DNA of 64,000 bases from Enterobacteriaceae endosymbiont of Donacia proxima (GCF_012569285.1 NZ_CP046198.1:2313-66312); one strand, 5' to 3'; counted from the stretch's first letter, positions 21,271 to 30,868 are shown. Translations and numbers: made by a program. The notes: generated from the sequence alone by a model not told the origin.

Positions 21271-21852
21271 ATGAAAAAAAAAAAAAATTTTAATCAAGTT
21301 AAAATTATTGCAGGAAAATGGAAAAATAAAAAAATAAAAGTAATAAATAATAAAATATTAAAACCTACAATGAATTTTATACGTGAAAATTTATTTAATT
21401 GGATTATGAATGATACTTATTTTACATGTTTAGATTGTTATGCAGGAACCGGGATTTTAAGTTTTGAAGCTTTTTCTAGAAAAAATATTTATTCAGCTAC
21501 TTTAATAGAGAATAATAAAAAGATATTTAAACAATTAAAAAAAAATATTTATTTTTTAACAAAAAAAAATATTTCTTTAATTTTTGATAATACTATAAAA
21601 ATATTATCAAAAAAATCTGATATACAATATGATCTAATTTTTATTGATCCCCCATTTTGTCAAAAAAATATTTTATTAGAAAAAACGTGTGTTTTATTAG
21701 AAAAAAATAATTGGTTAAAAAATAATACAAAAATTTTTATTCAGTATAAAACAAAAAGTAAAAAATTATCTTTATCTAAAAAATGGATTAAATATCGACA
21801 AAATAGTTTCGGTATTGTAACATATTTATTATATAAAATAGTCTCTCTTTAA
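21271..21852 (+). CDS. rsmD: 16S rRNA m2G966 methyltransferase RsmD
   Basis: SAM-dependent methyltransferase that modifies G966 of 16S rRNA. The 193-aa protein (E. coli 198) has the SAM-binding DCYAGTG at 55-61 and the catalytic motif FIDPPF at 124-129, with RENLFNWI ahead of them. The gene opens with a 14-A run directly after the ATG (21274-21287), a possible slippage site. It is divergent from ftsY as in E. coli. Confidence 0.93.
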   Translation: MKKKKNFNQVKIIAGKWKNKKIKVINNKILKPTMNFIRENLFNWIMNDTYFTCLDCYAGTGILSFEAFSRKNIYSATLIENNKKIFKQLKKNIYFLTKKNISLIFDNTIKILSKKSDIQYDLIFIDPPFCQKNILLEKTCVLLEKNNWLKNNTKIFIQYKTKSKKLSLSKKWIKYRQNSFGIVTYLLYKIVSL

Positions 21853-21863
21853 AAGAGATGTTA

Positions 21864-22115
21864 TTATATTTTTTGTATTAAAAAATAATATGGTATTTTA
21901 TTTGTTTTTTTTTTGATAATATTAAATTTCATAAAATAGCAAAAATTTTTAATATCTATATTAACAATTTTATCATTAGTAATTATAATTAAAGTTTCTT
22001 TTTTTTTTATTTTAAGTAATTTTTTTTTTATCATTATAATTGTATTTGGACATTGTATTCCTCTTATATCTAAAACAAAATTTGCATTTTTATAAAAATT
22101 TTCTTTTTTAAACAT
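21864..22115 (-). CDS. tusA: Sulfur carrier protein TusA
   Basis: Accepts sulfur from IscS and starts the relay to TusBCD, TusE and MnmA for tRNA 2-thiolation. The 83-aa protein (E. coli 81) has the typical arrangement LDIRGIQCPNTIIMIKKKL with the persulfide-carrying Cys22, and a C-terminal two-layer sandwich ending FLIQKI. The usual CPxP signature reads CPNT, so the second Pro is lost. It is convergent with rsmD; zntA and other genes that lie between them in E. coli are gone. tusBCD are not in this window. Confidence 0.92.
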   Translation of the reverse strand: MFKKENFYKNANFVLDIRGIQCPNTIIMIKKKLLKIKKKETLIIITNDKIVNIDIKNFCYFMKFNIIKKKTNKIPYYFLIQKI

Positions 22116-22221
22116 TTTGAATATATTTTTAATATATAAATTAATATGAATTATTTTATTATAATAAAATAATTTTTTATAAAATTCATAATTAAATTTA
22201 TTATTAAATAAGGTATATATT

Positions 22222-23220
22222 ATGAATTTAGAAAAAAAAAAACAAATAGCTCTCGAAAATGCTATTACACAAATAGAAAACCAATTTGGTAAAGGTTCTA
22301 TTATGAGATTAGGAGATAATAGAACTATGGATATAGAATCTATATCTACAGGATCTCTATCTTTAGATAGAGCTTTAGGTATCGGGGGATTACCAATTGG
22401 TAGAATAGTAGAAATATATGGACCTGAATCTTCTGGTAAAACTACTTTAACATTGCAAATTATTGCAGAAGCTCAAAAACTACAAAAAATTTGTGCATTT
22501 ATTGATGCAGAACATGCATTAGATCCTTTTTATGCTAAAAAATTAAATGTTGATATTAATAAATTATTATGTTCTCAACCAGATACAGGGGAACAAGCAT
22601 TAGAATTATGTGATTCATTAGCTAAATCAGGTATTATAGATGTTATTATAGTAGATTCAGTTGCTGCTTTAACTCCAAAAGCTGAAATAGAAGGAGAAAT
22701 AGGAGATTCACATATAGGTTTAGCAGCAAGAATGATGAGCCAAGCTATGAGAAAATTAGCAAGTAATTTGAAACAAACAAATACATTATTAATTTTTATT
22801 AATCAAATAAGAATGAAAATTGGTGTTTTATTTGGCAATCCTGAAGTAACAACTGGAGGTAATGCTTTAAAATTTTATGCTTCTGTTAGATTAGATATTC
22901 GTAAAATAGGAAATGTTAAAATTGGAGATGATATAATCGGTAGTGAAACTAGAGTAAAAGTTGTTAAGAACAAAGTTGCTGTTCCTTTTAAAATAGCTGA
23001 ATTTCAAATTATTTATGGTGAAGGTATTAATATTTATGGTGAATTATTAGATTTAGGAGTAAAAGAAAAAATAATTGAAAAATGCGGTTCGTGGTATAGT
23101 TACCATAATGAGAAAATTGGTCAAGGGAAAATGAATGCTATTAATTTTCTTAAAAATAATAAAAAAAAATCAATAGAAATAGAAGAAAAATTAAGAAAAA
23201 TTTTTTTTAAAAAAAAATAA
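22222..23220 (+). CDS. recA: Recombinase RecA, without acidic tail
   Basis: Strand-exchange ATPase for homologous recombination. The Walker A motif GPESSGKTT lies at 67-75, the catalytic-Glu region DAEHALDP near 94-101, the Walker B strand [12 protein letters not shown] near 139-150, and the L2 loop segment [20 protein letters not shown] near 203-222. Length is 332 aa, against 353 in E. coli; the protein stops after the last helix in a basic Lys-rich end and lacks the acidic regulatory tail. No CTG-N10-CAG LexA box is seen upstream. alaS follows directly, with recX missing. Confidence 0.98.
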   Translation: MNLEKKKQIALENAITQIENQFGKGSIMRLGDNRTMDIESISTGSLSLDRALGIGGLPIGRIVEIYGPESSGKTTLTLQIIAEAQKLQKICAFIDAEHALDPFYAKKLNVDINKLLCSQPDTGEQALELCDSLAKSGIIDVIIVDSVAALTPKAEIEGEIGDSHIGLAARMMSQAMRKLASNLKQTNTLLIFINQIRMKIGVLFGNPEVTTGGNALKFYASVRLDIRKIGNVKIGDDIIGSETRVKVVKNKVAVPFKIAEFQIIYGEGINIYGELLDLGVKEKIIEKCGSWYSYHNEKIGQGKMNAINFLKNNKKKSIEIEEKLRKIFFKKK

Positions 23221-23282
23221 TATATGCGTATATTTGTATTTAAAAACAATGTTTTAAAAAGTATTTAAGGTTAATTTATAAT

Positions 23283-25922
23283 ATGGATAATAAAATTGAA
23301 GAAATTCGTAAAATATTTTTAGAATTTTTTAATAAGAAACAACATAAAACAATTAAAGAAGGTTCATTAGTACCTTACAATGATTCATCATTATTATTTA
23401 CAAATGCAGGCATGAATCAATTTAAAGAATATTTTTTAGGATATAAAAAGTCTCCTTATTCAAGAATTGTTACAATACAAAAATGTATACGTATTGGAGG
23501 TAAACATAATGATTTTCAAAATGTAGGTTTTACAAATAGACATCATACATTTTTTGAAATGTTAGGTAATTTTAGTTTTGGAGATTATTTTAAAAAAGAA
23601 GCTATTTTTTATGCATGGGAATTATTAACTAATTCTAAATGGTTTAATTTAAAACAAAAAAAAATATTTATTACTGTATATTATAAAGATATTGAAACCT
23701 ATAATATTTGGAATAAAATTATTGGTATACCTAAAAAAAATTTAATTTTGATAGAAGACAAAAATAATCAAAAATATAATTCTGATAATTTTTGGCAAAT
23801 GTCTGAAACTGGACCTTGTGGACCATCTACTGAAATTTTTTATGATTTAGGTGATCATTTAAAAGGAAATATTAAAAATAATTTTGGTAATCGTTTTATT
23901 GAAATATGGAATATTGTTTTTATACAATTTAATAAAACATTAAACGGAAAATTAATTCCTTTAATGATAAAATCAGTAGATACTGGTATGGGATTAGAAC
24001 GTATTACTGGTGTTTTAGAAGGAGTTGATTCAAATTATAAAATATATTTTTTTAAAAAAATTATTCAAGAAATAGCTAATATAATTAAAATACAAGATTT
24101 AGAACATAATTCTTTAAAAGTTATAGCAGATCATATTAGATCAACTATTTATTTAATAACAGAAGGTATTATTCCTAGTAATGAAAAAAGAGGATATATT
24201 TTAAGAAAAATTATTAGAAGAGCTATAAATCATGGAAGAATTTTAGGGAAAAAAGAACCATTCTTTTATCAATTAGTAAAAATTTATATTAAATATACAA
24301 ATAATAATGAAAAAAATTTTTTAAATGAAAAATTTGATTTAATTGTAAATATTATTAGGAATGAAGAAGAAAAATTTAATCAAATTATACATTTAGGAAT
24401 TTTATTATTAAATAAAGAACTTAAAAAATCTAATAATAATTCTTTAACAGGGAAACAAATATTTTATTTATATGATACTTTTGGATTATCTCCAGATTTA
24501 ATTCAAAATATATGTATAGATAAAAATATTAATATAAATAAAAAAGAATTTATTCAATATATGGAAATTCAACGTCAAAAATCAAAAAAAAATAATTTTT
24601 TTATTAATAAAAAAAATATTTATTATAAAAATCATGTTTCCAAATTTAATGGGTATACAAAGTTTATAACTTATAGCAAAATAATAGATATTTATATAAA
24701 TAAAATTTCTCATGATCAAATAAAATTAGGAGATGAAGGAGAAATAATACTAGATATTACAACTTTTTATGGAGAATCAGGTGGACAAAAAGGAGATATA
24801 GGATATTTAAAAAAAAATAAAAAAAATATTTTTCAAGTGTATGATACAAAAATACAAGGGAATATAATTATTCATATAGGAAAAATGATTTTAGGTTCAT
24901 TAAATAAAAATGATTATTTATATTCTAAAATAGATATATTAAATCGGATGATGATCAGTAGAAATCATTCTGCGACACATTTATTACATACTATATTACG
25001 TAAAAAATTTGGTATATATGTACAACAAAAAGGATCATTAATAACTAATAAATATTTAAGGTTTGATTTTTTACTAAACAATTCTTTAAAAGAAGACGAT
25101 ATTTCGTATATTGAAAAAAAAATTAATGATTATATATTAGAAAATATACCTATAAAAACATATATAAAAAAAAAAAAAGAAATAAAAAATAAAAAAAATA
25201 TAATAGCATTATTTGAAAATAAATATTCTTCTTCTGTAAGAATTGTAGATATTAAAGATATCTCACAAGAATTATGTGGTGGTACACATGTTAAAAATAC
25301 TGGACAAATTGGTTTATTTATCATTACTAAATTTTTAAATATTGCTAATAGCGTAAAACGTATACATGCAATCACACATAATATAGCATTAGAATACATA
25401 CAACAACAAAATAAAAATATTAAATATATTTCTCATTTATTTAACACAAATGAAAAACATTTAATACAAAATATTTTATTAAATAAAAAAAAAAATTATT
25501 TATTAAAACAAAATTTTAAAGAATTACAACAGTATTTTCTTTTAAAAGAAGAAAATATTTTATTAAAAAATAATATATTATTAAATAATATAAATATAAT
25601 TATTAGTAAAATATATAATTTTAACCCAATATTTTTTAATATTATTTTAAAAAAAATATTAAAAAAATTAAATAAAGTTATAATAATTTTATCTACTAAA
25701 TGGGAAAAAAAGATATTTTTTATAATTAAGATTACAAAAAATATTAATAATGAAATAAATATTTTAGATTTTATGAAAAGAAATTTAGATAAAAATGTTT
25801 GTAATATAAATGGATGTGCTAATATAGTCCAAGGTAATATTAATTTTAATATAGATCAGTATTACTTTATCTTATCTAAAATAAGAACATTTATTTTAAA
25901 TAAAATAAATAAATTAAGTTAA
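23283..25922 (+). CDS. alaS: Alanyl-tRNA synthetase
   Basis: Class II synthetase that charges tRNA-Ala and edits mischarged Ser/Gly. The 879-aa protein (E. coli 876) contains the catalytic domain (NDSSLLFTNAGMNQFKEYF, RHHTFFEMLGNFSFGDYF, DTGMGLERI), the editing-domain zinc motifs HSATHLLH near 561-568 and ELCGGTH near 662-668, and a C-terminal C-Ala region that is eroded toward Lys/Asn/Ile. Several A-runs of 9-13 bases occur in frame. The recA-(recX)-alaS-csrA order is ancestral. Confidence 0.98.
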   Translation: MDNKIEEIRKIFLEFFNKKQHKTIKEGSLVPYNDSSLLFTNAGMNQFKEYFLGYKKSPYSRIVTIQKCIRIGGKHNDFQNVGFTNRHHTFFEMLGNFSFGDYFKKEAIFYAWELLTNSKWFNLKQKKIFITVYYKDIETYNIWNKIIGIPKKNLILIEDKNNQKYNSDNFWQMSETGPCGPSTEIFYDLGDHLKGNIKNNFGNRFIEIWNIVFIQFNKTLNGKLIPLMIKSVDTGMGLERITGVLEGVDSNYKIYFFKKIIQEIANIIKIQDLEHNSLKVIADHIRSTIYLITEGIIPSNEKRGYILRKIIRRAINHGRILGKKEPFFYQLVKIYIKYTNNNEKNFLNEKFDLIVNIIRNEEEKFNQIIHLGILLLNKELKKSNNNSLTGKQIFYLYDTFGLSPDLIQNICIDKNININKKEFIQYMEIQRQKSKKNNFFINKKNIYYKNHVSKFNGYTKFITYSKIIDIYINKISHDQIKLGDEGEIILDITTFYGESGGQKGDIGYLKKNKKNIFQVYDTKIQGNIIIHIGKMILGSLNKNDYLYSKIDILNRMMISRNHSATHLLHTILRKKFGIYVQQKGSLITNKYLRFDFLLNNSLKEDDISYIEKKINDYILENIPIKTYIKKKKEIKNKKNIIALFENKYSSSVRIVDIKDISQELCGGTHVKNTGQIGLFIITKFLNIANSVKRIHAITHNIALEYIQQQNKNIKYISHLFNTNEKHLIQNILLNKKKNYLLKQNFKELQQYFLLKEENILLKNNILLNNINIIISKIYNFNPIFFNIILKKILKKLNKVIIILSTKWEKKIFFIIKITKNINNEINILDFMKRNLDKNVCNINGCANIVQGNINFNIDQYYFILSKIRTFILNKINKLS

Positions 25923-25988
25923 TAATTTAAATAAAATTTAAATATAATAATATATATTTTATATTTTATTTCTTTTAAGGAGAAAAGA

Positions 25989-26180
25989 ATGTTAATTCTT
26001 ACTCGTCGAATAGGCGAAACACTTATGATTGGTGATGAAGTTATGGTAACAGTATTAGGAATAAAAGGAAATCAAGTTCGAATAGGTGTTAATGCTCCTA
26101 GAGAAATTGCTGTTCATCGTGAAGAAATATATCAACGTATACAAACAGAAAAAAAACAAAAAACAAATTTAATAAAATAA
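25989..26180 (+). CDS. csrA: Carbon storage regulator CsrA
   Basis: Small RNA-binding dimer that represses or stabilises mRNAs at GGA sites. The 63-aa protein begins [18 protein letters not shown] and continues through VRIGVNAP and the RNA-contacting [10 protein letters not shown], essentially as in E. coli (61 aa) with a Lys-rich tail. A strong AAGGAGA ribosome site lies seven bases before the ATG. It precedes the tRNA-Ser/tRNA-Arg pair as in E. coli. No csrB-like RNA is evident in the window. Confidence 0.97.
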   Translation: MLILTRRIGETLMIGDEVMVTVLGIKGNQVRIGVNAPREIAVHREEIYQRIQTEKKQKTNLIK

Positions 26181-26181
26181 T

Positions 26182-26209
26182 TTGACAAAATTTTTCTAGT
26201 AGATATAAT
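26182..26209 (+). promoter_or_regulatory. Consensus sigma-70 promoter of tRNA-Ser(GCU)-tRNA-Arg(ACG)
   Basis: A perfect TTGACA at 26182-26187 and a perfect TATAAT at 26204-26209, separated by 16 bases, lie right after the csrA stop codon and 16 bases before tRNA-Ser. It is the clearest promoter in the window. Confidence 0.75.
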
Positions 26210-26225
26210 TAGATTTATATATAAT

Positions 26226-26312
26226 GGTGAGATGGCCGAGTGGTTTAAGGCGCACCCCTGCTAAGGGTGTATGTAGTATTCTACATCGAGGGTTCGAATC
26301 TCTCTCTCACCG
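26226..26312 (+). tRNA. serV: tRNA-Ser(GCU)
   Basis: An 87-nt serine tRNA: acceptor GGTGAGA/TCTCACC with discriminator G, D arm TGGCCGAGTGG, anticodon stem-loop ACCC-CTGCTAA-GGGT giving GCU, a long variable arm ATGTAG/CTACAT and T arm GAGGGTTCGAATCTCTC. It reads AGC and AGU codons. It is followed after eight bases by tRNA-Arg(ACG), as in the E. coli serV-argVYZQ operon. Confidence 0.95.
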
Positions 26313-26320
26313 ATGGAAAA

Positions 26321-26393
26321 GCATCCGTAGCTCAGTGGATAGAGCACTCGGCTACGAACCGAGTGGTCGGGGGTTCAAATCCTCCCGGATGCA
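26321..26393 (+). tRNA. argV: tRNA-Arg(ACG)
   Basis: A 73-nt cloverleaf: acceptor GCATCCG/CGGATGC with discriminator A, anticodon stem-loop CTCGG-CTACGAA-CCGAG giving ACG, and T arm GGGGGTTCAAATCCTCC. A34 must be deaminated to inosine by TadA, whose gene is at 36766, to read CGU, CGC and CGA. One copy remains of four in E. coli. Confidence 0.96.
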
Positions 26394-26434
26394 GTTAAAA
26401 TTTATACTATTTAAATTAAAATTTAACATTATTT

Positions 26435-26481
26435 TATAGAAAGAAACTACATTTTTGTTTTAAACCAAAACGCATTCTATA
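26435..26481. terminator. Two-tier hairpin between tRNA-Arg and dapD
   Basis: TATAGAA at 26435-26441 pairs with TTCTATA at about 26475-26481, and inside it GTTTT at 26457-26461 pairs with AAAAC at 26467-26471. The element lies between convergent genes and is less AT-rich than its surroundings, so it may end one or both transcripts. A second weak inverted repeat lies directly after the tRNA (GTTAAA with TTTAAC, about 26394-26428). Confidence 0.35.
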
Positions 26482-26493
26482 ACTTATTTTTAC

Positions 26494-27321
26494 TTATATT
26501 GAACCACGTAAAATATCATTTATTTCAACTTTACTTAAAGTTTTTTTATCTACCCTTTTAACTATTATAGCACAATATAAATTATATTTTCCATTTTTAG
26601 AGGGTAAAGTACCAGGAACAACAACTGAATAACTAGGAACAATACCATAGTGAATTAATTCATTTTCTCTATCATAAATTTTAGTACTTTGTCCAATATA
26701 TACTCCCATTGAAATTACTGATCCTTCCTTTATAAGAACTCCTTCTACTATTTCCGATCTAGCTCCTATAAAACAATTATTTTCTATAATAGTAGGTCTA
26801 GATTGTATAGGTTCAAGAACACCTCCTATACCTACACCACCAGAAATATGGACATTATCTCCTATTTGTGCACAAGATCCAATAGTAGACCAAGTATCTA
26901 TCATAGTTTTTTTACCAATAAAAGCACCTATATTTACAAAAGATGGCATCAAAACTGTATTTTTAGAAATAAAAGAACCATATCTTATAACAGTAGGAGG
27001 TACAACTCGACATTTCATGTTTTCAAAAATATTTTTTTTACTATCATAATTAAATTTTAAAGGTATTTTATCATAAAAATTATTATATGAACCTTTTAAT
27101 AAAAAATTTTTACTAATTTTAAAATATAATAATATAGCTTTTTTTATCCATTTATTAATTACCCACTGTCCTTTGATATTTTCAGCCACTCTAATCATGC
27201 CTTTATCTAAAAATTTAATTACAGTATTAATATTATTAATAACTTCTTTTTTATATAAAAAATTATTATTTTTTTTATATTTGATAAAATAATCTTCTAT
27301 AATATTTTTTAGATTTTTCAT
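26494..27321 (-). CDS. dapD: Tetrahydrodipicolinate N-succinyltransferase DapD
   Basis: Transfers succinyl from succinyl-CoA to tetrahydrodipicolinate on the route to meso-diaminopimelate and lysine. The 275-aa protein (E. coli 274) has an N-terminal helical domain ([11 protein letters not shown]) and a left-handed beta-helix of hexapeptide repeats at about 105-225 (for example VGIGGVLEP and [14 protein letters not shown]), with the C-terminal region ending [12 protein letters not shown]. It partners with dapA and dapB elsewhere in the window. Confidence 0.97.
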   Translation of the reverse strand: MKNLKNIIEDYFIKYKKNNNFLYKKEVINNINTVIKFLDKGMIRVAENIKGQWVINKWIKKAILLYFKISKNFLLKGSYNNFYDKIPLKFNYDSKKNIFENMKCRVVPPTVIRYGSFISKNTVLMPSFVNIGAFIGKKTMIDTWSTIGSCAQIGDNVHISGGVGIGGVLEPIQSRPTIIENNCFIGARSEIVEGVLIKEGSVISMGVYIGQSTKIYDRENELIHYGIVPSYSVVVPGTLPSKNGKYNLYCAIIVKRVDKKTLSKVEINDILRGSI

Positions 27322-27395
27322 ATAATTAAATTATTACAAAATTTTATTAAAAATATTACTAATTACAATACCATCGATTTTTATAATCCACAAAT

Positions 27396-29480
27396 TTAAT
27401 TTTTTTTAAAAAAATTATTTTTATTATTTTCTAATAAAGAAATAATTTGATTTTCATCAATAATTTTAATACTTAGTTTATTTGCTTTTAATAATTTAGA
27501 ACCAGGATTTTTCCCTAAAATTAATAAATTAGTTTTTTTATTAATATTTTTATTTATTTTAGCACCTAAAATAGTTAATTTATCTGTAATATATGATCTT
27601 TTAAGAGAAATAAATGTTCCAGTAATAGAAATATTTTTTTTATAAAAAAAATTTTTTTTTAAAATATTTTTAGGATAAATAATATTTATTTTTTCTAATA
27701 ATTTAGAAATTATATAAATATTTTCTTTATTTTTTATAAAATTTAAAATGTTTATTGAATTTTTTTCTCCTATTCCAATTATATTTGATAATTTGATTAT
27801 ATTAGTATCTAAAAATTTATGTAATGTTTTAAAACATAATGATATATTATATGATGTTACTTTTCCAATTCCTGGAATACCTAAAGAAAATAAAAATTTA
27901 TAAAATATAACATTTTGTTTTTTTTGTAAAAATTTAAAAATTTTTTTTATAGATTTAATACCTAAATTATCTATTTTAGATAAAGTATTAATATTAAGAT
28001 TTAATAAATCTATAACATTTGTTATTAAATTTTGTTCTACAAGTTTATTAATTAATTTATTTCCTATAAAATTAATATTTAAAGCATCTTTAGAAATAAA
28101 ATGTTTTAAATATGCTTTTAATTGAGCTTTACAAGATATTCCTGCTGGACAATATAAATAATTTTTTTTTATTCGCAGTACAGAATAACAACTAGGACAT
28201 ATTTTAGGTATAGAAATTTTTTTTATCTTTTTAAAAGATCTATTTGTTTTAATTACATGAACAATTTTAGGAATAACATCTCCACATCTTTGTATAACAA
28301 TTGTATCTCCTATTTTTAAATCTAGTTTTTTAATTTCATTAATATTATATAATGTTGCAAAATTAATATTAACTCCAGTAATATTAACAGTATTAAATTT
28401 AGCAATAGGAGTAAAAATTCCTGTACGTCCTATTTGAAAAATTATTTTTTTTAGTAATGTTATTTTTTCTTGTGGAGGAAATTTATATGCAATAGACCAT
28501 TTAGGAGCATGATTAGTATATCCAATAATTTTTTGTTGTTGGATATTATTTATTTTAATAACAATACCATCAATATTATAAGGTAATAAATTTCTATTTT
28601 TTTGAAAATATTTATAATAATTAATTATTTTATGATAAGAAAAAAAAACTTTAGTATATTGTGATATAGGAATGCCATACGTTTTTAAATTATTTAATAT
28701 TTCTTTTTGACTAAAAAAAAAATTTTTATTTACAAAACCAATACCATAACTAAAAAAACTTAGTAAATGTAAATATTTTTCATTATAATTTTTATTTGAT
28801 TTTATAATACCATAAGTAGCACTTCTTGTATTACTAAATATTTTAGATTTAATAATTTTTTTTTGATTTAGTATTTGAAAATTTTTTTTTGTAATAAATA
28901 TTTCTCCTCTAATTTCTAAATATTTAGGTAATTTCCCCTTTTTTAAAACATGAGGAATATCTTTAATTTGTAATATATTTTTAGTAATATTTTCTCCTAT
29001 TGATCCATCTCCTCTTGTTGAGGCACTAGATAATATTCCATTTATATATAATAAATTTACTGCTATCCCATCAAATTTTAATTCACAACAAAATTCAAAT
29101 TTATTACTAATTTTTTTTATAGGATAAAAAAAATTTTTTAATAAATCACTTTCATTAAAAACATTATTTAATGATAACATTAACATTTTATGTTTTATTT
29201 TTTGACATACTGATGTTAATTTAGCACCTACTATTTGAGTAGGTGAATATTTATTTTTTAAATAAGGATATAAATTTTCTAATTTTTTTAATTTGTTAAT
29301 TAATTTATCATATTGATAATCTAAAATATTAGAATTATTTGATATATAATATTTATAATTATAATTATTAATTATTTTACGTAATTTTATTATTTTTTTT
29401 TTATAAAAAAAAAGTTTAGAAATTTTATATAAAATATTTATTATTTTATTAATAAAAAATTTTAAATTTTTTTTTTCCAT
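27396..29480 (-). CDS. ligA: NAD-dependent DNA ligase LigA
   Basis: Seals nicks in replication and repair using NAD. Order of domains: Ia helical region (YNYKYYISNNSNILDYQYDKL near 41-60), adenylation domain with the nucleophile Lys135 in CELKFDGIAV, OB fold (QIGRTGIFTPIAKF), a zinc finger with four Cys (CPSC, then CPAGISC), helix-hairpin-helix repeats and a C-terminal BRCT domain ending near NKKTNLLILGKNPGSKL. Length is 694 aa, against 671 in E. coli, because of a Lys/Ile-rich N-terminal extension of about 25 residues. The start overlaps the end of cysS by 19 bases. Confidence 0.96.
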   Translation of the reverse strand: MEKKNLKFFINKIINILYKISKLFFYKKKIIKLRKIINNYNYKYYISNNSNILDYQYDKLINKLKKLENLYPYLKNKYSPTQIVGAKLTSVCQKIKHKMLMLSLNNVFNESDLLKNFFYPIKKISNKFEFCCELKFDGIAVNLLYINGILSSASTRGDGSIGENITKNILQIKDIPHVLKKGKLPKYLEIRGEIFITKKNFQILNQKKIIKSKIFSNTRSATYGIIKSNKNYNEKYLHLLSFFSYGIGFVNKNFFFSQKEILNNLKTYGIPISQYTKVFFSYHKIINYYKYFQKNRNLLPYNIDGIVIKINNIQQQKIIGYTNHAPKWSIAYKFPPQEKITLLKKIIFQIGRTGIFTPIAKFNTVNITGVNINFATLYNINEIKKLDLKIGDTIVIQRCGDVIPKIVHVIKTNRSFKKIKKISIPKICPSCYSVLRIKKNYLYCPAGISCKAQLKAYLKHFISKDALNINFIGNKLINKLVEQNLITNVIDLLNLNINTLSKIDNLGIKSIKKIFKFLQKKQNVIFYKFLFSLGIPGIGKVTSYNISLCFKTLHKFLDTNIIKLSNIIGIGEKNSINILNFIKNKENIYIISKLLEKINIIYPKNILKKNFFYKKNISITGTFISLKRSYITDKLTILGAKINKNINKKTNLLILGKNPGSKLLKANKLSIKIIDENQIISLLENNKNNFFKKN

Positions 29481-30868
29481 ATAGTTCCATTAATTGTATC
29501 TTCTAAAGAAATATTTTTATCTTCTAATTTTTTTCTAATTAAATCTGCTTTTTCCCATAATTTATTATGACGTGCAATATTACGTATTTTTATTAATTGT
29601 TTAATTTCGTTTATATTATAAAAATCGTGTAAATTTGTATTTTTTTGTAAATATGTTTTAGGATTATAAAATAAAATTCCTAAAATATTACCTAATTTTT
29701 TTAATTTTAAAATTAAATAATTAGTAATTAAATATTTTTTTTTTTGATAAGCGATGTTTATTTTCCGTGAAATTTTAAATAAAATACTGTATGCTTTAGG
29801 AGTGTTAAAATCATCATTCATTGCATTATAAAATTGTTGTTCTAATAAAAAAAAATTATTTTTTAATTTTCTTATATTATAAGAATAATTTTTGTAAAGT
29901 AAAGAAATATACAATTTTTGTAAAATTAATTGTGCCTGTATTAATTTACTTTCATGATATATAATAGGACTACGATAGTGAGTAGCAGTTAAAAAATATC
30001 TTACAACTTCTTTATTATATTGTGATAAAAGATCTTTTATTTTTAAAGTATTTTTTAAAGATTTAGACATCTTTTTGTTATTGACAATAATCATTCCTGT
30101 ATGTATCCAATAATTAACATAAAAATTTTTATCTATACAAGAAGATTGTGCTAATTCATTTTCATGATGGGGAAAAATTAAATCATTACCTCCACCATGT
30201 ATATCAAAACATTTTCCTAAATATTTACGACTTAAAGTAGAACATTCTATATGCCAACCAGGACGGCCATACCCCCATGGGGAAATCCAACCTATTTCTA
30301 ATTTAGAAGTTAATTTCCATAAAATAAAATCTTTATAATTTTTTTTAAAATTAATATTTTTAATTCTTAAAGTTGATTTTAATAAATTTATTTTTTGTCT
30401 AGACAATATTCCATAGTTTAAATATTTTTTAATAGAAAATATAATATCACCATTTTTAGCAATATATGCAGCATTATTTATTAATAATTTTGCTATTACT
30501 TGAATAATATCTGTAATATGATCAGTAACTTTTGGTTCAAAATTAGGTGGTAATATGTTTAAATTATTAAAATCTTTAGAAATATTATTAATTATATTTT
30601 TTGTAAAATATCTTATATTTTGATTTTTTTTTTTTGCTATATTAATAATTTTATCATTAATATCAGTAATATTTCTTATATATTTAATTTTATAACCTAA
30701 AAATTTTAAATATCTGATAATAACATCAAATATAATAAAAGTTCTTCCATGACCAATATGACATACATCATATGTAGTTATTCCACACACATAAATTTTA
30801 ACCTGTTTTTTATTAATAGGGGAAAAAAATTCTTTTTTTTTACTTAATGTATTAAAAATTTTTAACAT
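29462..30868 (-). CDS. cysS: Cysteinyl-tRNA synthetase
   Basis: Class I synthetase that charges tRNA-Cys. It has the zinc ligand Cys28 in YVCGITTYD, HIGH at 37-40, further zinc ligands in WHIECSTLS and the HGGGNDLIFPHHENE segment, and KMSKSLKN near 266-273. The 468-aa length matches the family (E. coli 461). The C-terminal helical part is Lys/Asn/Ile rich. Translation of ligA may be coupled to it through the 19-base overlap. Confidence 0.97.
   Translation of the reverse strand: MLKIFNTLSKKKEFFSPINKKQVKIYVCGITTYDVCHIGHGRTFIIFDVIIRYLKFLGYKIKYIRNITDINDKIINIAKKKNQNIRYFTKNIINNISKDFNNLNILPPNFEPKVTDHITDIIQVIAKLLINNAAYIAKNGDIIFSIKKYLNYGILSRQKINLLKSTLRIKNINFKKNYKDFILWKLTSKLEIGWISPWGYGRPGWHIECSTLSRKYLGKCFDIHGGGNDLIFPHHENELAQSSCIDKNFYVNYWIHTGMIIVNNKKMSKSLKNTLKIKDLLSQYNKEVVRYFLTATHYRSPIIYHESKLIQAQLILQKLYISLLYKNYSYNIRKLKNNFFLLEQQFYNAMNDDFNTPKAYSILFKISRKINIAYQKKKYLITNYLILKLKKLGNILGILFYNPKTYLQKNTNLHDFYNINEIKQLIKIRNIARHNKLWEKADLIRKKLEDKNISLEDTINGTIWKKKI

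Noticed and set aside
22150-22178. ATTATTTTAT...ATAAAATAAT hairpin followed by six T between tusA and recA
   Set aside because: Resembles a terminator on the plus strand, but no gene would be ended there; an all-A/T stem of this size is expected by chance in such sequence.
26224-26439. A 71-codon frame through tRNA-Ser and tRNA-Arg
   Set aside because: It exists only because two tRNA genes lack stops in this frame; both tRNAs fold well.
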